Source: Elstera sp044372965 (lineage in GTDB: Bacteria; Pseudomonadota; Alphaproteobacteria; Elsterales; Elsteraceae). From it: DNA of 36,297 nt. The stretch lies in NCBI RefSeq assembly GCF_044372965.1, contig NZ_JBILQX010000018.1, forward strand, positions 1 to 36,297. The letters are read 5' to 3'. A program made the translations under genes and the position numbers. Within the stretch, counting starts at the first letter, position 1. Every line of letters starts with the position of its first letter. Shown here one piece after another: positions 24,189-32,320 of the stretch. The notes beneath the pieces were generated by a model. The model was given only the letters and a program-made list of their open reading frames with translations. It did not search any database and had not been told where the DNA came from.

Positions 24189-25100
24189 ATGGCGACCGGC
24201 GCTCCCCTTAGTCTGACCCGCCAACAGGCTGCCGTCGAAGCGGCGCGCGGGTTGCCGCCCTTGCTGGTGGCGGCGCTGCGGGTCGCCGCCACCGTCGCGC
24301 CGGGGGTGCATGGCCGCCGCCGCGTCGGCACGGGCGACAGTTTCTGGCAGTTCCGCCCCTATGCGACCGGCGATTCCATTAGCCGGATCGATTGGCGGCA
24401 GTCGGGGAAATCCGATGCGCTGTTTATTCGCGATCAGGAGTGGGAGGCGGCACAAAGCCTGTGGTTGTGGCGGGATGCTTCGCCGTCGATGCTCTATCAC
24501 TCCGGCGCGGCGCTACCCTCGAAGCGCGAGCGGGCGGAGGTTCTGACCCTGGCTTTGGCGAGCTTGCTGCTGCGCGCGGGCGAGCGCGTGGCCCTGTTGG
24601 GGGACGGGATTGCCCCGAGTGCTAGCCGGTCCACGCTGCCCCGGTTGGCCGCACGCCTGACCGAAGCGCCGGAGGGCGGTGACGGGCTGCCGCCACCCCA
24701 AGCCATTCCGCGCCACGGTCGGTTGGTGCTGATCGGCGATTTCTTTACCGCCCCCGAAGCGCTCGAAACCCGGCTGCGGGGCTTCGCCGATCACGGCGTG
24801 CGCGGGCATCTGGTGCAGGTGCTCGACCCGGCTGAAGTAGCGCTGCCGTTCAAGGGCCGCGTGCGCTTTCTCGATAGCGAAGGGGCTGATGAAATGCTCG
24901 CCCGCCGGGTTGAGGATATTCGCCCGGCCTATCAGGTGCGCCTGTCCGCCCACAGCGCCGCCTTGGCGGATTTGGCGCGGCGCTTGGGCTGGAGTTTCGC
25001 CCGCCATAGCACCGATCAAACGCCGACGATGGCGCTGGTCGCGCTTTATCAACAGCTTAGCGATAGCGCGGGCCGTGCGCGCGGGGGGGAGGGCCTATGA
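24189..25100 (+). CDS. DUF58 domain-containing protein (VWA-like, MoxR partner)
   Basis: 303 aa. The DUF58 core is clear: GTGDSFWQFRPYATGDSISR IDWR at residues 47-70, then ALFIRDQEWEAAQSLWLWRD. The last lies where the MIDAS-like start of a VWA domain (usually DxSxS) is expected; here WRDASPSM keeps D-A-S-P-S. There is no membrane segment in the first part, which many DUF58 proteins have, so this one appears soluble. Eight bases separate it from moxR, and its stop overlaps the next start (ATGA). Together these point to an obligate complex of ATPase, VWA-like adaptor and membrane proteins. The substrate or process is unknown. Confidence 0.92.
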   Translation: MATGAPLSLTRQQAAVEAARGLPPLLVAALRVAATVAPGVHGRRRVGTGDSFWQFRPYATGDSISRIDWRQSGKSDALFIRDQEWEAAQSLWLWRDASPSMLYHSGAALPSKRERAEVLTLALASLLLRAGERVALLGDGIAPSASRSTLPRLAARLTEAPEGGDGLPPPQAIPRHGRLVLIGDFFTAPEALETRLRGFADHGVRGHLVQVLDPAEVALPFKGRVRFLDSEGADEMLARRVEDIRPAYQVRLSAHSAALADLARRLGWSFARHSTDQTPTMALVALYQQLSDSAGRARGGEGL

Positions 25101-27919
25101 TCGGGCTCGGATCGCTCGCCTTCGCCGCGCCCTGGATTTTGGGGGCGTTGATCGCGCTTCCGGCGCTGTGGTGGTTACTGCGGGTGATTCCGCCGACGCC
25201 GCTCAGCTTGCGGTTTCCAGCCCTGCGCTTCCTGCTGGGGCTCGAAAGCCAGGAAGAAACGGCAGCGCGGACGCCCTGGTGGCTATTAGCGTTGCGCCTG
25301 ACGGTCGCGGCGCTGCTGGTGCTGGCGCTCGCCCGGCCCCTGCTCAATCCCGCTGCCCCCTTGGGCGGAACCGGGCCGCTGCTGCTCGTGCTGGACGACG
25401 GCTGGGGCTCGGCGGCGGATTGGGACCGGCGGGTCGCGGCGGCATCGACGTTGCTCGACCAAGCCGACCGGCAGGGCCGTCCTGCGGCCTTGCTGACCAC
25501 GGCGCGCGCGGGCGACGATGCCGCGCCCGCGCTGTTCGGGCCGCGCCGGGCGGCGGACGTTCGCAATCGGCTCGCCTCCTTGCAACCGCACCCCTGGCCG
25601 ACCGACCGGGCGGGGGCGCTTGCAGCGCTGAAAAGCTTCGAGCCGGGCGGGATTCTCTCAATTCTCTATCTCAGCGACGGGCAAGCGGATGATGCGATGA
25701 CCCCGCTGCTGGCGCGGTTGGCGCAATTAGGCGCGCTCGACCTGCGCGGGCCGGATCGGCTGCCGCTGCTGGTGATGCCGCCGCCGCGCGCGACCTCGGC
25801 CACGGCGGCGAACAAGATTGAGCTTCAGATCCGCCGGGCCGAGGCTGGCGCGGCGGAAACCGCCAGCGTCCGGCTGCTCACCGAGGGCGGGCAGGTGATC
25901 GCGCAGCCCAGCCTGCGCTTCGCGGAGGGCCAGAAGCAGGCCAGCCTATCCTTCACCATTCCCCCCGACCGGCGCAATGATCTGGCCCGGCTCGATTTGG
26001 TGCCGCCCGCCGAAACCCGCCCGACCGTCGGCGGCACGGTACTACTCGATCAAGGCTGGCAGCGGCGCTCGGTCGGGCTTATCAGCAGCGGCGCGCTCGA
26101 CCGCTCGCAATCGCTGCTCGACGATCCCTATTATATCGACCGGGCGCTGGCCCCCGTCGCGAATCTGACGCGGGCGAGCCTCGACGATCTGTTGCGCAAA
26201 CCGCCGTCGGTGATGCTGTGGACCGACGCCGAAGGTGCCACCGCCGATCAGCGTAAACGCCTGCGCACCTATGTAGAGGCAGGTGGGGTACTCCTGCGCT
26301 TTGCCGGACCGCGCTTGGCCTCGACCGAGCTGGACGATGGACCGACCCTTCTGCCCGTGCGCTTGCGCCCCGGCGACCGGGCCTTGGGGACAGCGTTGCA
26401 ATGGACCGAGCCGATGCCGCTCGCGCCCTTCCTCGCCACGTCGCCCTTCGCGGGGCTCGCCATTCCCGCCGACGTGACCGTGAAGCGGCAAGTGCTGGCC
26501 GAACCGGGGCCAGACCTTGCCGGGCGCACCTGGGCGCAGCTTTCCGATGGGACGCCGCTAGTGACAGCCGCTCCGGCGGGCGAAGGTTGGTTGGTGCTGA
26601 TGCACGTTCCCGCGAGTGCCGACTGGTCGAGCCTGCCCGTCAGTGGCCTCTTCATCGAAATGCTGGAGCGGTTGATCGCCTTGTCGCACGCGGTTGCGGG
26701 CGAAGCGCAAACCGGCGTCGAAGGCGGGGTTCCGGTGCCGCCGCTGCAAACCTTGGACGGGTTCGCGCGGCTGGGGCCGCCCGCGTCGGGTGCCGAAGCC
26801 GTGCCGCGCGCGGGGGTGATTATGGTCGGGCCGCGTCATCCGCCGGGGCTTTATGGCAGTAAGGGGTCTGACACGGCGCAGCGCGCGCTCAACCTCACGG
26901 GGGGGACTGTAACCGAGGTGAAATCGCTCCGTTCTACACCGCAGGCCCTGCCCGCAGGCGTCAGCATGAACCCGCTTCAGGGGTCCGCCGAAGTCGATCT
27001 GCGGCCCTGGTTGTTTACGGCGGCGCTGATCCTGTTTCTAGCCGATCTCTTGATCGCCTACGGGCTGCGCGGGTTTCTGTCGGCGCGCGGGCGCTGGCAT
27101 TTGGGGAAAATCGGCGCGGGAACGGCGGCGCTTCTACTGCTGGCGCTCGTGCCGGTAGACAGTAAAGCGCAAGCCCCCGCGCCCTATATGGACCCGCAGG
27201 TGCAGGAGTTTGCCCTGAGAGCGACCCTCGATTTCCGTCTCGCCTATATCCGCACGGGCGATGCGACGGTTGATAGCATCAGCAAAGCGGGGCTTGAAGG
27301 GCTTTCCTATATTCTTCAACGGCGCACGGCGGTGGATGCGGCGGAGCCGATGGCAGTGGAGATCGAGCGCGACGAGCTTGCTTTCTTCCCGCTGATCTAC
27401 TGGCCGATGACCGACGCGCAGGCCCTGCCGAGCCCCGAGGCGCTGGAGCGGATCAATCGATATTTGCGCACGGGCGGAACGATCCTATTTGACACGCGCG
27501 ACGGCCCCTATGGCGATGCCTTCAGCCCGAGTGCGGGCACGCGGCGCTTACGGGCGCTCGTGCGCGGGCTCGATATTCCGCCGCTGGTGCCGGTGGGGGC
27601 GGAGCATGTGCTGACCAAAGCCTTTTACCTGCTGCAAGAGTTTCCGGGCCGCGAAGCCGCCTCGCCCCTCTGGGTGCAGGCGAACCCCACGGCAGGCGGC
27701 GATGAGGTCTCGAATATCCTCATGACTCAATCGGACCTTGCGGGAGCCTGGGCTATGGATAAGGACGGCGCGCCGCTCTATCCGGTCTCGCCGGGTGGGG
27801 AAGTGCAGCGGGAAATGGCGTACCGCACTGGCGTTAATATCGTCATGTACGCGCTCACCGGGAACTATAAGGCCGATCAGGTCCATGTCTCGACCATTCT
27901 TGAGAGGCTGGGGCAATGA
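25097..27919 (+). CDS. BatA-type N-terminal / DUF4159 large membrane protein
   Basis: 940 aa. The N-terminus has a BatA-like membrane region: helix about 5-28, the cytoplasmic PLSLRFPALRFLLGLESQEE, then a helix about 62-82. A long extracytoplasmic middle (about 85-630) contains a degenerate VWA-like region (LLLVLDDGWGSAADWDRR) and a glutamine-amidotransferase-like stretch (LRTYVEAGGVLLRFAGPR). Two more helices lie at about 638-658 and 674-692. A DUF4159 domain fills 700-935, with FRLAYIRTGD, FFPLIYWPM and INRYLRTGGTILFDTRDGPYG. Function is unknown; the Bat name comes from Bacteroides aerotolerance genes. Overlaps on both sides (ATGA) show strict co-translation. Confidence 0.9.
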   Translation: MIGLGSLAFAAPWILGALIALPALWWLLRVIPPTPLSLRFPALRFLLGLESQEETAARTPWWLLALRLTVAALLVLALARPLLNPAAPLGGTGPLLLVLDDGWGSAADWDRRVAAASTLLDQADRQGRPAALLTTARAGDDAAPALFGPRRAADVRNRLASLQPHPWPTDRAGALAALKSFEPGGILSILYLSDGQADDAMTPLLARLAQLGALDLRGPDRLPLLVMPPPRATSATAANKIELQIRRAEAGAAETASVRLLTEGGQVIAQPSLRFAEGQKQASLSFTIPPDRRNDLARLDLVPPAETRPTVGGTVLLDQGWQRRSVGLISSGALDRSQSLLDDPYYIDRALAPVANLTRASLDDLLRKPPSVMLWTDAEGATADQRKRLRTYVEAGGVLLRFAGPRLASTELDDGPTLLPVRLRPGDRALGTALQWTEPMPLAPFLATSPFAGLAIPADVTVKRQVLAEPGPDLAGRTWAQLSDGTPLVTAAPAGEGWLVLMHVPASADWSSLPVSGLFIEMLERLIALSHAVAGEAQTGVEGGVPVPPLQTLDGFARLGPPASGAEAVPRAGVIMVGPRHPPGLYGSKGSDTAQRALNLTGGTVTEVKSLRSTPQALPAGVSMNPLQGSAEVDLRPWLFTAALILFLADLLIAYGLRGFLSARGRWHLGKIGAGTAALLLLALVPVDSKAQAPAPYMDPQVQEFALRATLDFRLAYIRTGDATVDSISKAGLEGLSYILQRRTAVDAAEPMAVEIERDELAFFPLIYWPMTDAQALPSPEALERINRYLRTGGTILFDTRDGPYGDAFSPSAGTRRLRALVRGLDIPPLVPVGAEHVLTKAFYLLQEFPGREAASPLWVQANPTAGGDEVSNILMTQSDLAGAWAMDKDGAPLYPVSPGGEVQREMAYRTGVNIVMYALTGNYKADQVHVSTILERLGQ

Positions 27920-30003
27920 ACGGCGTGTTCGGCGCAGGCGTTCAGATCGCCTTTGATCCGATGCTGCCGTTCTGGGCGATTGGCCTGCTGGCGGGTGTGG
28001 GGGCGCTGCTGGTCGGTTTTGGCCTATGGCACCGGGCACGGGGAAGCGGTTGGCGCACGCTGGCCCTCATTCTCGGGCTACTGGCCTTGCTGGACCCGGC
28101 CCTGGTCAATGAAACCCGCCGCTATGCAAAGGATGTGGCGCTGGTCGTGGTGGATGACAGCACCAGCCAAACCCTCGCAGGTCGTCCGGCACAAACCGAG
28201 GCGGCGCTGAAGGCGCTGCAAGAGGCGGGGGCGCGGCTTCCCGATCTCGACCTGCGCATTGTTCGGACCGGCAAAACCGGGGGCGAGGGCACGGCGCTGA
28301 TGGGTGCGCTGGACCGCGCTTTAGAAGACGTGCCGCGCCAGCGCTTCGCAGGATCGGTTCTTATTACCGATGGGCAGGTGCACGATGTGCCCGCCGATCT
28401 CAGCGCTTTGCCGGGGCCGATCCATACGCTGCTGACCGGCGCGCCGGGGGAAGGGGATCGGCGGTTGGTCATTCTCTCCAGTCCCAGCTTCGCCCTGGTC
28501 GATAAACCCGCCCTGTTCAGCTTCCGCGTCGAAGAGCCTGCGGGCGGCGATGCAACCGTGCCGGTGACGATCCAACTCGATGGGGCCGAGACGCGCGCCC
28601 TGAATGTTCCGGCGAATCAGGATGTGGCGGTGGAAATAGCGCCGCGCCACGGCGGGCAATCGGTGGTGGAAATCGCAACGCCGCCGGGGCCGCGCGAGTT
28701 GACCGTGCAAAACAACCGCGCCGCGCTGACCGTCAATGGCATCCGCGATCGGCTGCGCGTGCTGCTGATTTCCGGCGAACCCCACCCTGGTGAGCGGACG
28801 TGGCGCAATCTGCTGAAGGCAGATCCGTCCGTCGATCTCGTCCATTTCACCATTCTGCGCCCCGCCGACCGGGTGATGGATTTGACGCCGGTGAACGAAC
28901 TGTCGTTGATCGCCTTTCCGATCCGCGAGTTGTTCGAGGTGAAGCTGAATGAGTTCGATCTGATTATTTTCGACCGCTATCGGCGGCGGAACAGCCTGAT
29001 TCCGGCGACTTACCTTCAGGCCGTGGCCAATTATGTGGAGCGCGGTGGGGCGGTTCTGGAAGTGGCGGCCCCGGCCTTTGCCACCAATCAGGGGCTCTTC
29101 TCCTCCCCCATCGGCGCGATTCTCCCCGGCCAACCCACGGGGAAACTGCTCGAAGGCCCGTTCCGCCCGGAAGTAACGGCGCTCGGCTGGCGGCATCCGG
29201 TCACGCAGGGGCTCGATGGTGCGGGCTTTCCGCAAACCGGCGCGCCGCCGTCCTGGGGGCGCTGGTTCCGCGCGGTGGACGTTACGGCGGGGCGCGGGCA
29301 GGTGGTGATGACCGGGCCGGACGCCTCGCCTTTGGTGATTCTGGATCGGGTCGGCGAGGGGCGCGTTGCGCAGATCCTCAGCGATCAACTCTGGCTCTGG
29401 TCGCGCGGCTATGATGGCGGCGGCCCACAGGCCGAACTGCTGCGCCGCCTCGCCCATTGGTTGATGAAAGAGCCGACGCTGGAGGAGGAAGATTTGGTGG
29501 CGGCGGTGCGCGGCGAGCAGCTTCAGATTACCCGTCGCAGCCTGACCCCTGCGCCGGCCGATCAGCGCCGCTTCGTCACCGTCACCGATCCCGATGGCAG
29601 CACGCGGAACGTGACCTTAACCGAGCGCAATGGGGTCGCGACCAGCACGGCGGCGCTCGCGGGGCCGGGCGTCTACCGTTTGGCCGAGGGGAATTTGCAG
29701 CGGGTGATTGCCGTCGGCACCGTCAATCCGAAGGAAATGAGCGACGTGCGCGCGACGGAAACCGTGCTGCAACCCGTGTCGGCGGCGACGGGCGGGGCGA
29801 TCCAATGGCTGCGCGACGGTATTCCCGATCTGCGCCGGGTGGAGCCGGGGCGCACCACCAGCGGGCGCGGCTGGATCGGCCTGCCCGAACGCCGCGATTA
29901 CGATATCACCGGCCTCACCCGCCTGCCGCTGCTGCCCGCCTGGCTTATGCTTCTGCTGGCTGGGGGAGCGTTGGGAATGGCATGGTGGCGGGAGGGGCGG
30001 TAA
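27916..30003 (+). CDS. Large membrane protein with glutamine-amidotransferase-like fold, last gene of the MoxR operon
   Basis: 695 aa. Two helices at the start (about 17-38 and 46-62) are followed by a VWA-like segment (ALVVVDDSTSQTLAGRPAQT; DxSxS-like D-D-S-T-S). A beta-rich region comes next, then a type 1 glutamine-amidotransferase-like domain at about 277-480. It includes RLRVLLISGEPHPGERTWRN, FDLIIFDRYRRRNSLIP and YVERGGAVLEVAAPAF. One helix closes the protein (about 671-690). The usual Cys-His-Glu triad is not seen, so it is probably a binding rather than a hydrolytic fold. Its paralogous layout with the preceding gene suggests a heteromeric membrane complex. The 3' end overlaps the decayed LysR gene tail-to-tail by 59 bases. 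Confidence 0.88.
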   Translation: MNGVFGAGVQIAFDPMLPFWAIGLLAGVGALLVGFGLWHRARGSGWRTLALILGLLALLDPALVNETRRYAKDVALVVVDDSTSQTLAGRPAQTEAALKALQEAGARLPDLDLRIVRTGKTGGEGTALMGALDRALEDVPRQRFAGSVLITDGQVHDVPADLSALPGPIHTLLTGAPGEGDRRLVILSSPSFALVDKPALFSFRVEEPAGGDATVPVTIQLDGAETRALNVPANQDVAVEIAPRHGGQSVVEIATPPGPRELTVQNNRAALTVNGIRDRLRVLLISGEPHPGERTWRNLLKADPSVDLVHFTILRPADRVMDLTPVNELSLIAFPIRELFEVKLNEFDLIIFDRYRRRNSLIPATYLQAVANYVERGGAVLEVAAPAFATNQGLFSSPIGAILPGQPTGKLLEGPFRPEVTALGWRHPVTQGLDGAGFPQTGAPPSWGRWFRAVDVTAGRGQVVMTGPDASPLVILDRVGEGRVAQILSDQLWLWSRGYDGGGPQAELLRRLAHWLMKEPTLEEEDLVAAVRGEQLQITRRSLTPAPADQRRFVTVTDPDGSTRNVTLTERNGVATSTAALAGPGVYRLAEGNLQRVIAVGTVNPKEMSDVRATETVLQPVSAATGGAIQWLRDGIPDLRRVEPGRTTSGRGWIGLPERRDYDITGLTRLPLLPAWLMLLLAGGALGMAWWREGR

Positions 30004-30795
30004 GCCTTCCCCCCACATGGTCCAGCAGCCCGATTTCCCACGGGGCCGGGTCGCGGAAGGTGGCGGCGAGCGTGTCGATCAGCAGCCGAACTTTCGTGCT
30101 CACATGGCGCGCATGGGGGAACACGACTTGCAGGGCTAGGCTCGATGGCGCGCCATCGTCAAGGCAGATCGGTACGAGCTGCCCGGTCTGAATAGCCCCC
30201 GCCGACAGAAACAGCGGCGTTGCCAGCAGCCCCAACCCGTGACAGGCGGCATCGACCATCGAGCGGCCATTGTTCGACCGAAAAACCCAATTCAAGCCAA
30301 TATAATCGCGTTTGCCATCGGTACGGTCGATCTGAAGATCGTCGCGGTGGCGGGCGAGGGAATAGCAAATGCCGCTATGCGCTGGCAGATCGGCGATTAG
30401 GCGGGGCGTGCCGTAGCGGGCAAGATAGGCGGGGGCGGCGACCAGCGTGCGGCGAATTGGGCGATGATGGGCGAGAGATAGGTTTCTCCTAAGGAGGCCG
30501 GGGCGGAAACCCGTAATGGCCCCCGCGGCTCGGTTTGCAGCCGCCCCACATCGGCCACCGCTTCTTCGGCTTCGGCGAGAATCCGTTGGCAGCGGTCGTA
30601 GAAACTCTGGCCAACATCGGTGAGCGACAGGCGGCGCGTGGTGCGGTTCAGCAGCCGCGCGCCCAACCGTTCTTCCAGCAGCGAGACCTGCTTGCTAACG
30701 GCGGCTTTGGAGAGATTGAGGCGTTTCGCGGCGGCGGTAAAGCCTTCGCATTCCACCACGGCAGCAAAAACCGCCATGCCCGATAACCGGTCCAT
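29945..30795 (-). pseudogene. LysR-family regulator with frameshifting internal deletion
   Basis: Two pieces of one gene lie in different frames. The 5' piece (30397-30795) encodes a normal LysR helix-turn-helix, MDRLSGMAVFAAVVECEGFT, then AAAKRLNLSKAAVSKQVSLL and the linker up to LSPIIAQFAARW. It then shifts into WSPPPP and stops at 30397. In another frame, from about 30445 to 29945, the effector domain resumes: RTLVAAPAYLARYGTPRLIA, then LNWVFRSNNGRSMVDAACHG and LLATPLFL. Compared with CrgA-type LysR proteins, about 45 codons of the first effector subdomain are missing. The junction GCCGCACGCTGG can be read as AAR in one frame and RTL in the other, which fits deletion between short repeats. 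The DNA-binding half might still be made. It is divergent from wrbA. Confidence 0.85.
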
Positions 30796-30805
30796 TGGCC
30801 CTCAT

Positions 30806-30823
30806 TGTTCGCCAGGGGAAACA
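30806..30823. promoter_or_regulatory. Candidate LysR operator between the regulator and wrbA
   Basis: TGTTCGCCAGGGGAAACA is an imperfect palindrome containing a T-N11-A core (TTCGCCAGGGGAA, 30808-30820), the form expected for a LysR binding site. It lies 10 bases before the regulator start and about 105 bases before wrbA. Tentative. Confidence 0.3.
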
Positions 30824-30926
30824 GTCTGATGACCATAACCCGGATTATCGTTTGGGCAAAGGGAGCGCATCTTCATCGCCATCAAGGGCGCGTTCCTGGC
30901 CCGATTTCCCAAAGTGGAGAAGTATC

Positions 30927-31526
30927 ATGGCGAAGATCCTCGTTCTGTATCATTCAAGCTGGGGCCATATCGAAACGATGGCCGGTGAAATCGCCAAGGG
31001 CGCGCGCGAAGTGCCGGGCGTCGAAGTCACTATTAAGCGCGTGCCGGAACTGGTGCCCGAAGAAGTGGCCAAACAGTTCCATATGAAGATCGATCAAGAA
31101 GCCCCCTTCGCTACCCCGGCGGAACTGGCCGATTACGATGCGATCATTTTCGGCGCACCGACGCGCTTCGGAACGGTGGCGTCGCAGATGCGCAATTTCC
31201 TCGATCAAACCGGCGGCCTGTGGGCCAAGGGTGCGCTGATTGGAAAAATTGGGAGCGCCTTCACCTCTACCGGCACGGGCGGCGGTAATGAATCGACCAT
31301 TCTGGGCCTCATTCCGACGCTGCTGCATCACGGCATGGTCTATGTCGGCTTGCCCTATTCGGCCCCGGAACTGTCGGACGTTTCGGAAGTGCGCGGCGGC
31401 AGCCCTTACGGCGCAGGCACGATTGCCGGGCCGACCGGCGACCGGCAGCCGAGCGAAAAAGAAAAATCCCTGGCGCGCTTCCAAGGCAGGCACGTCGCCA
31501 CCCTTAGCGTAAAATTAGCTGGCTAG
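30927..31526 (+). CDS. wrbA: NAD(P)H:quinone oxidoreductase WrbA
   Basis: 199 aa from ATG 30927, with GGAG about nine bases upstream; the frame opens at 30795 without support. It is a flavodoxin-like WrbA with the FMN phosphate loop YHSSWGHIETMA (8-19), GAPTRFGTVASQMRNFLDQT and GGLWAKGALIGKIGSAFTST. SPYGAGTIAG near the end closes the flavin site. It reduces quinones by two electrons, protecting against redox cycling, in the cytosol. The pirin gene follows 43 bases later in the same direction. The broken LysR gene upstream is the likely former local regulator. Confidence 0.96.
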   Translation: MAKILVLYHSSWGHIETMAGEIAKGAREVPGVEVTIKRVPELVPEEVAKQFHMKIDQEAPFATPAELADYDAIIFGAPTRFGTVASQMRNFLDQTGGLWAKGALIGKIGSAFTSTGTGGGNESTILGLIPTLLHHGMVYVGLPYSAPELSDVSEVRGGSPYGAGTIAGPTGDRQPSEKEKSLARFQGRHVATLSVKLAG

Positions 31527-31569
31527 TACCGCCGCGAGCGGGCAGAGAGCCAGTATAGGAGAGACCAAC

Positions 31570-32268
31570 ATGCTCGATTATCGACCCTTCGACAGCCTCG
31601 GGCGGATGGATATCAACTGGTTATCCGCCCGCTACCACTTCAGCTTTGCGAATTACTTCGATCCGGCGCGGATGGGCTGGGGCCCGTTGCGGGTATGGAA
31701 CGATGATAAGATCCGCCCGCGCACTGGCTTTGATCCGCACCCGCACCGCGATATGGAAATCATCACCTATGTCCGAACCGGCGCGATCAGCCATCAGGAT
31801 AATCTTGGCAACAAGGGCCGCACGGAAGCGGGGCAGGTGCAGGTGATGTCCGCCGGGACCGGCATTCAACACGCCGAATATAACCTGGAAGATTCCGATA
31901 CGACGCTGTTCCAAATCTGGATCATGCCGAACGGCAAGGGCCTTAAGCCAAACTGGGAAACCCGCACCCTGCCGGGCGTGGGCGACCAGGGCCGCTTGAT
32001 CCCGCTCGCCTCCGGCCAAGGAATTCCCGACACAATGCCGATTAACCAGGATGCAACCCTGTATGTGGCGCATCTCTCCGAAGACGGGAAGATCGAGCAC
32101 ACGCTGGCGCCGGGCCGTAAAGCCTATCTGGTGGGCTTTGAAGGCAAGGTGGCGGTGAATGGTCAGGAGCTCAACGCCCGCGACGGTCTTGCGGTCGACG
32201 ATCTCGATTTGCTGACGCTGGAAGCTCGTGGGGCCGGTAGCCTGCTGCTGGCCGATTTGCCGGGTTGA
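31570..32268 (+). CDS. Pirin family protein
   Basis: 232 aa with AGGAGA seven bases before the ATG. The bicupin pirin fold has all four metal ligands: H57 and H59 (FDPHPHRDMEI), H101 and E103 (GIQHAEYN). Characteristic blocks are WGPLRVWNDDKI, GAISHQDNLGNKG, VQVMSAGTG and TLFQIWIMPN. Bacterial pirins can show quercetin dioxygenase activity or bind metabolic enzymes; which applies here is unknown. The wrbA-pirin order suggests a joint response to quinones or flavonoid-like aromatic compounds. Confidence 0.95.
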   Translation: MLDYRPFDSLGRMDINWLSARYHFSFANYFDPARMGWGPLRVWNDDKIRPRTGFDPHPHRDMEIITYVRTGAISHQDNLGNKGRTEAGQVQVMSAGTGIQHAEYNLEDSDTTLFQIWIMPNGKGLKPNWETRTLPGVGDQGRLIPLASGQGIPDTMPINQDATLYVAHLSEDGKIEHTLAPGRKAYLVGFEGKVAVNGQELNARDGLAVDDLDLLTLEARGAGSLLLADLPG

Positions 32269-32320
32269 TCTGCAACCCACGCCGTAGCAGGCCGGGGAAG
32301 CTTCGGGTATAGACCCGTCT

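Noticed and set aside
28321..29457. 378-codon minus-strand frame opposite the last MoxR-operon gene
   Set aside because: Antisense shadow with low-complexity Arg/Ala/Gln composition and no recognisable motif. The sense frame has membrane helices and conserved blocks.
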